Source of the DNA: Rothia nasimurium
GTDB taxonomy: Bacteria > Actinomycetota > Actinomycetes > Actinomycetales > Micrococcaceae
DNA: 64,000 nt
Assembly: GCF_928391935.1 (NCBI RefSeq)
Contig: NZ_CAKMTD010000001.1
Location: 620,001 to 684,000 of the forward strand
Direction: 5' to 3'
Made by a program: the position numbers and the translations under genes. Of the stretch, positions 62,915-64,000 are shown piece after piece. Numbering within the stretch: the stretch's first letter is position 1; every line of letters begins with the position of its first letter. The notes under the pieces are model-generated. The model did not search any database and was not told the origin of the DNA. It was given only the letters and a program-made list of their open reading frames with translations.

Positions 62915-63916
62915 ATGCCGCACACCGAGCCCTTCTACTCCGCCTACGACTACGACGGCAACCTAGCCATCAGCCGTAGCGCCAGCACCAAGGCAAGCAT
63001 CAACGCCGCCGGTGCCCTTATTTGGCGGTACCATCACGACGAACTCCAGGTGCTCATCATCCACCGGCCCCGGTACGACGACTGGTCCTGGCCCAAGGGC
63101 AAGCAGGACCCCGGCGAAACCCTGCCGGAAACCGCCGTCCGCGAAATTGAAGAAGAAGTAGGCCTGAAAGTAACCCTGGGAACTCCCCTGGCCGTCACTG
63201 CCTACCAGGTCAAGGGAAAATCAAAAGAGGTCTACTATTGGGCTGCCGAGCTCCCCTCCGGGGCAGTCCCCCAGGCCGACCTCGGTGAAGTCGATGAGCT
63301 TCGCTGGGTCACCCCCAAGCAGGCCAAGGCCCTCCTCACCAATAAGACGGACCTCAAGCCCCTAGAAACCCTCATCAACCTGCACCGCAGCAGCCACCTG
63401 CGAACCCGCCCCGTGATCGTCCTTCGCCATGCAAAGGCCAAGCCCCGCTCCACCTGGGCCGGGGCCGAGGGGGAACGCACCCTGGCAGCCACCGGCAAGC
63501 GACAGGCCCTGGCCGTGGGCCGCCTGCTCGAAGCCTGGCACCCCGAGCGCATCATCTCCTCCCCCTGGGTTCGCTGCATGCAAACTGTCTTCCCCTACTC
63601 CAAGGCCAGCGGCATCAGCATTAAGGAAAAGCGCAGCCTGACGGAAGCAGATAATGCCCGCGCCCCTCGACGGGCCCAAAAGACAGCTGAGTCCCTTTTT
63701 GAAAAGCGGGACCGCGCCGTCGTACTCTGCACCCACCGGCCTGTGCTGCCCACCGTTCTGCATGTTCTCGGTGAGCATGTGGGCAAGCGACTCCGAAGCC
63801 ACCTACCCACCCATGACCCCTACCTCAAGCCCGGTGAAATGTGGGTCCTGCAGGTTTCGGTTGACCACCCCAAGACCGTGGTCTCCCTTGAACAGGTCAA
63901 ACCCTTCGAAGACTAA
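62915..63916 (+). CDS. mutT1: MutT1-like Nudix hydrolase fused to histidine phosphatase
   Basis: Probably hydrolyses 8-oxo-dGTP, 8-oxo-GTP or diadenosine polyphosphates and then removes phosphate, as described for mycobacterial MutT1. The 333-residue product has an N-terminal Nudix domain with the Nudix box in GETLPETAVREIEEEVGL (about residues 68-85). The C-terminal phosphoglycerate-mutase/SixA-like domain has the catalytic VLRHAKAKPRS (RH motif, near residue 168) and a later HRPVLPT. The position directly behind ppk1 is conserved with mycobacteria. Confidence 0.92.
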   Translation: MPHTEPFYSAYDYDGNLAISRSASTKASINAAGALIWRYHHDELQVLIIHRPRYDDWSWPKGKQDPGETLPETAVREIEEEVGLKVTLGTPLAVTAYQVKGKSKEVYYWAAELPSGAVPQADLGEVDELRWVTPKQAKALLTNKTDLKPLETLINLHRSSHLRTRPVIVLRHAKAKPRSTWAGAEGERTLAATGKRQALAVGRLLEAWHPERIISSPWVRCMQTVFPYSKASGISIKEKRSLTEADNARAPRRAQKTAESLFEKRDRAVVLCTHRPVLPTVLHVLGEHVGKRLRSHLPTHDPYLKPGEMWVLQVSVDHPKTVVSLEQVKPFED

Positions 63917-63924
63917 AGATCCTC

Positions 63925-64000
63925 ATGACTATACCTACCCCCTATGAAGACCTGCTGCGCGAGATTATGGCGACCGGCGACGAGAAATCCGACCGCACCG
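63925..64000 (+). CDS. thyA: Thymidylate synthase (N-terminal fragment at window edge)
   Basis: The final 76 bases encode the opening of a protein: MTIPTPYEDLLREIM, then ATGDEKSDRT. This matches the ThyA start (TPYEDLL...G..K.DRTGTGT). It makes dTMP from dUMP with methylene-tetrahydrofolate. It begins 8 bases after the mutT1 stop. Only 25 codons are visible, so the call rests on this motif. Confidence 0.8.
   Translation, partial: MTIPTPYEDLLREIMATGDEKSDRT

Overview
The window is chromosomal DNA from a moderately G+C-rich actinobacterium, most likely a Rothia-like member of the Micrococcaceae. This is inferred from: mycothiol synthase beside a GlnR-type regulator; an aspartate aminotransferase / tRNA-Trp / secE / nusG / rplK / rplA order typical of Actinobacteria; a MutT1-type Nudix-phosphatase fusion behind ppk1; and a subtilase ending in three SLH-like repeats of the kind common in Rothia. 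Species cannot be decided from the sequence. No rRNA operon, phage, IS element or CRISPR array was seen.

Layout. 1-1798 (minus): head of the S10 ribosomal operon (rpsJ, rplC, rplD, partial rplW). 2251-5538 (plus): a very large unassigned polytopic membrane protein. 5795-10214 (minus): tuf, fusA, rpsG, rpsL. 10683-13819: a secreted neutral ceramidase (minus) divergent from a quinate/shikimate dehydrogenase (plus). 13927-21383 (minus): rpoB-rpoC. 21670-27390 (minus): glycine catabolism (gcvP, gcvT, then sdaA) behind a tandem glycine riboswitch at about 27455-27675; gcvH is absent. 27779-36935: a two-armed molybdenum cofactor locus. The minus arm is modA-modB-moeA1-moaC-mogA-moaE-moeZR and the plus arm is moaA-moaD-mobA-moeA2. 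Together they cover the whole route from GTP to nucleotide-bearing cofactor plus molybdate import, but have no modC ATPase and no molybdoenzyme.

37024-45331 is a dispersed sucrose system: a ScrR-like LacI regulator (plus), a sucrose-type PTS EIIBCA, a separate EIIA and a GH32 sucrose-6-phosphate hydrolase (minus). Related operator-like sites lie next to -10 elements ahead of the EIIBCA gene and scrB. A subtilase and a GNAT acetyltransferase sit inside this block. 45484-52851 (minus): an exonuclease/endonuclease/phosphatase-fold membrane protein, rplJ-rplL with an L10 leader and attenuator, an orphan ABC ATPase, an unassigned 303-residue protein, rplA, rplK, nusG and secE. A tRNA-Trp gene follows at 52931-53003.

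53237-64000: aspartate aminotransferase and phosphofructokinase (plus); a YgfZ / nitrobindin pair and two small-to-medium membrane proteins (minus); then a plus-strand run of glnR, mshD, ppk1, mutT1 and the first codons of thyA. Nearly every transcription unit ends in a clear GC-rich hairpin. Most of the window is conserved housekeeping sequence. The accessory interest is in the membrane protein, the ceramidase, the Moco locus, the sucrose regulon, the SLH-subtilase and a few unassigned genes. I did not find a convincing undescribed multi-gene system.
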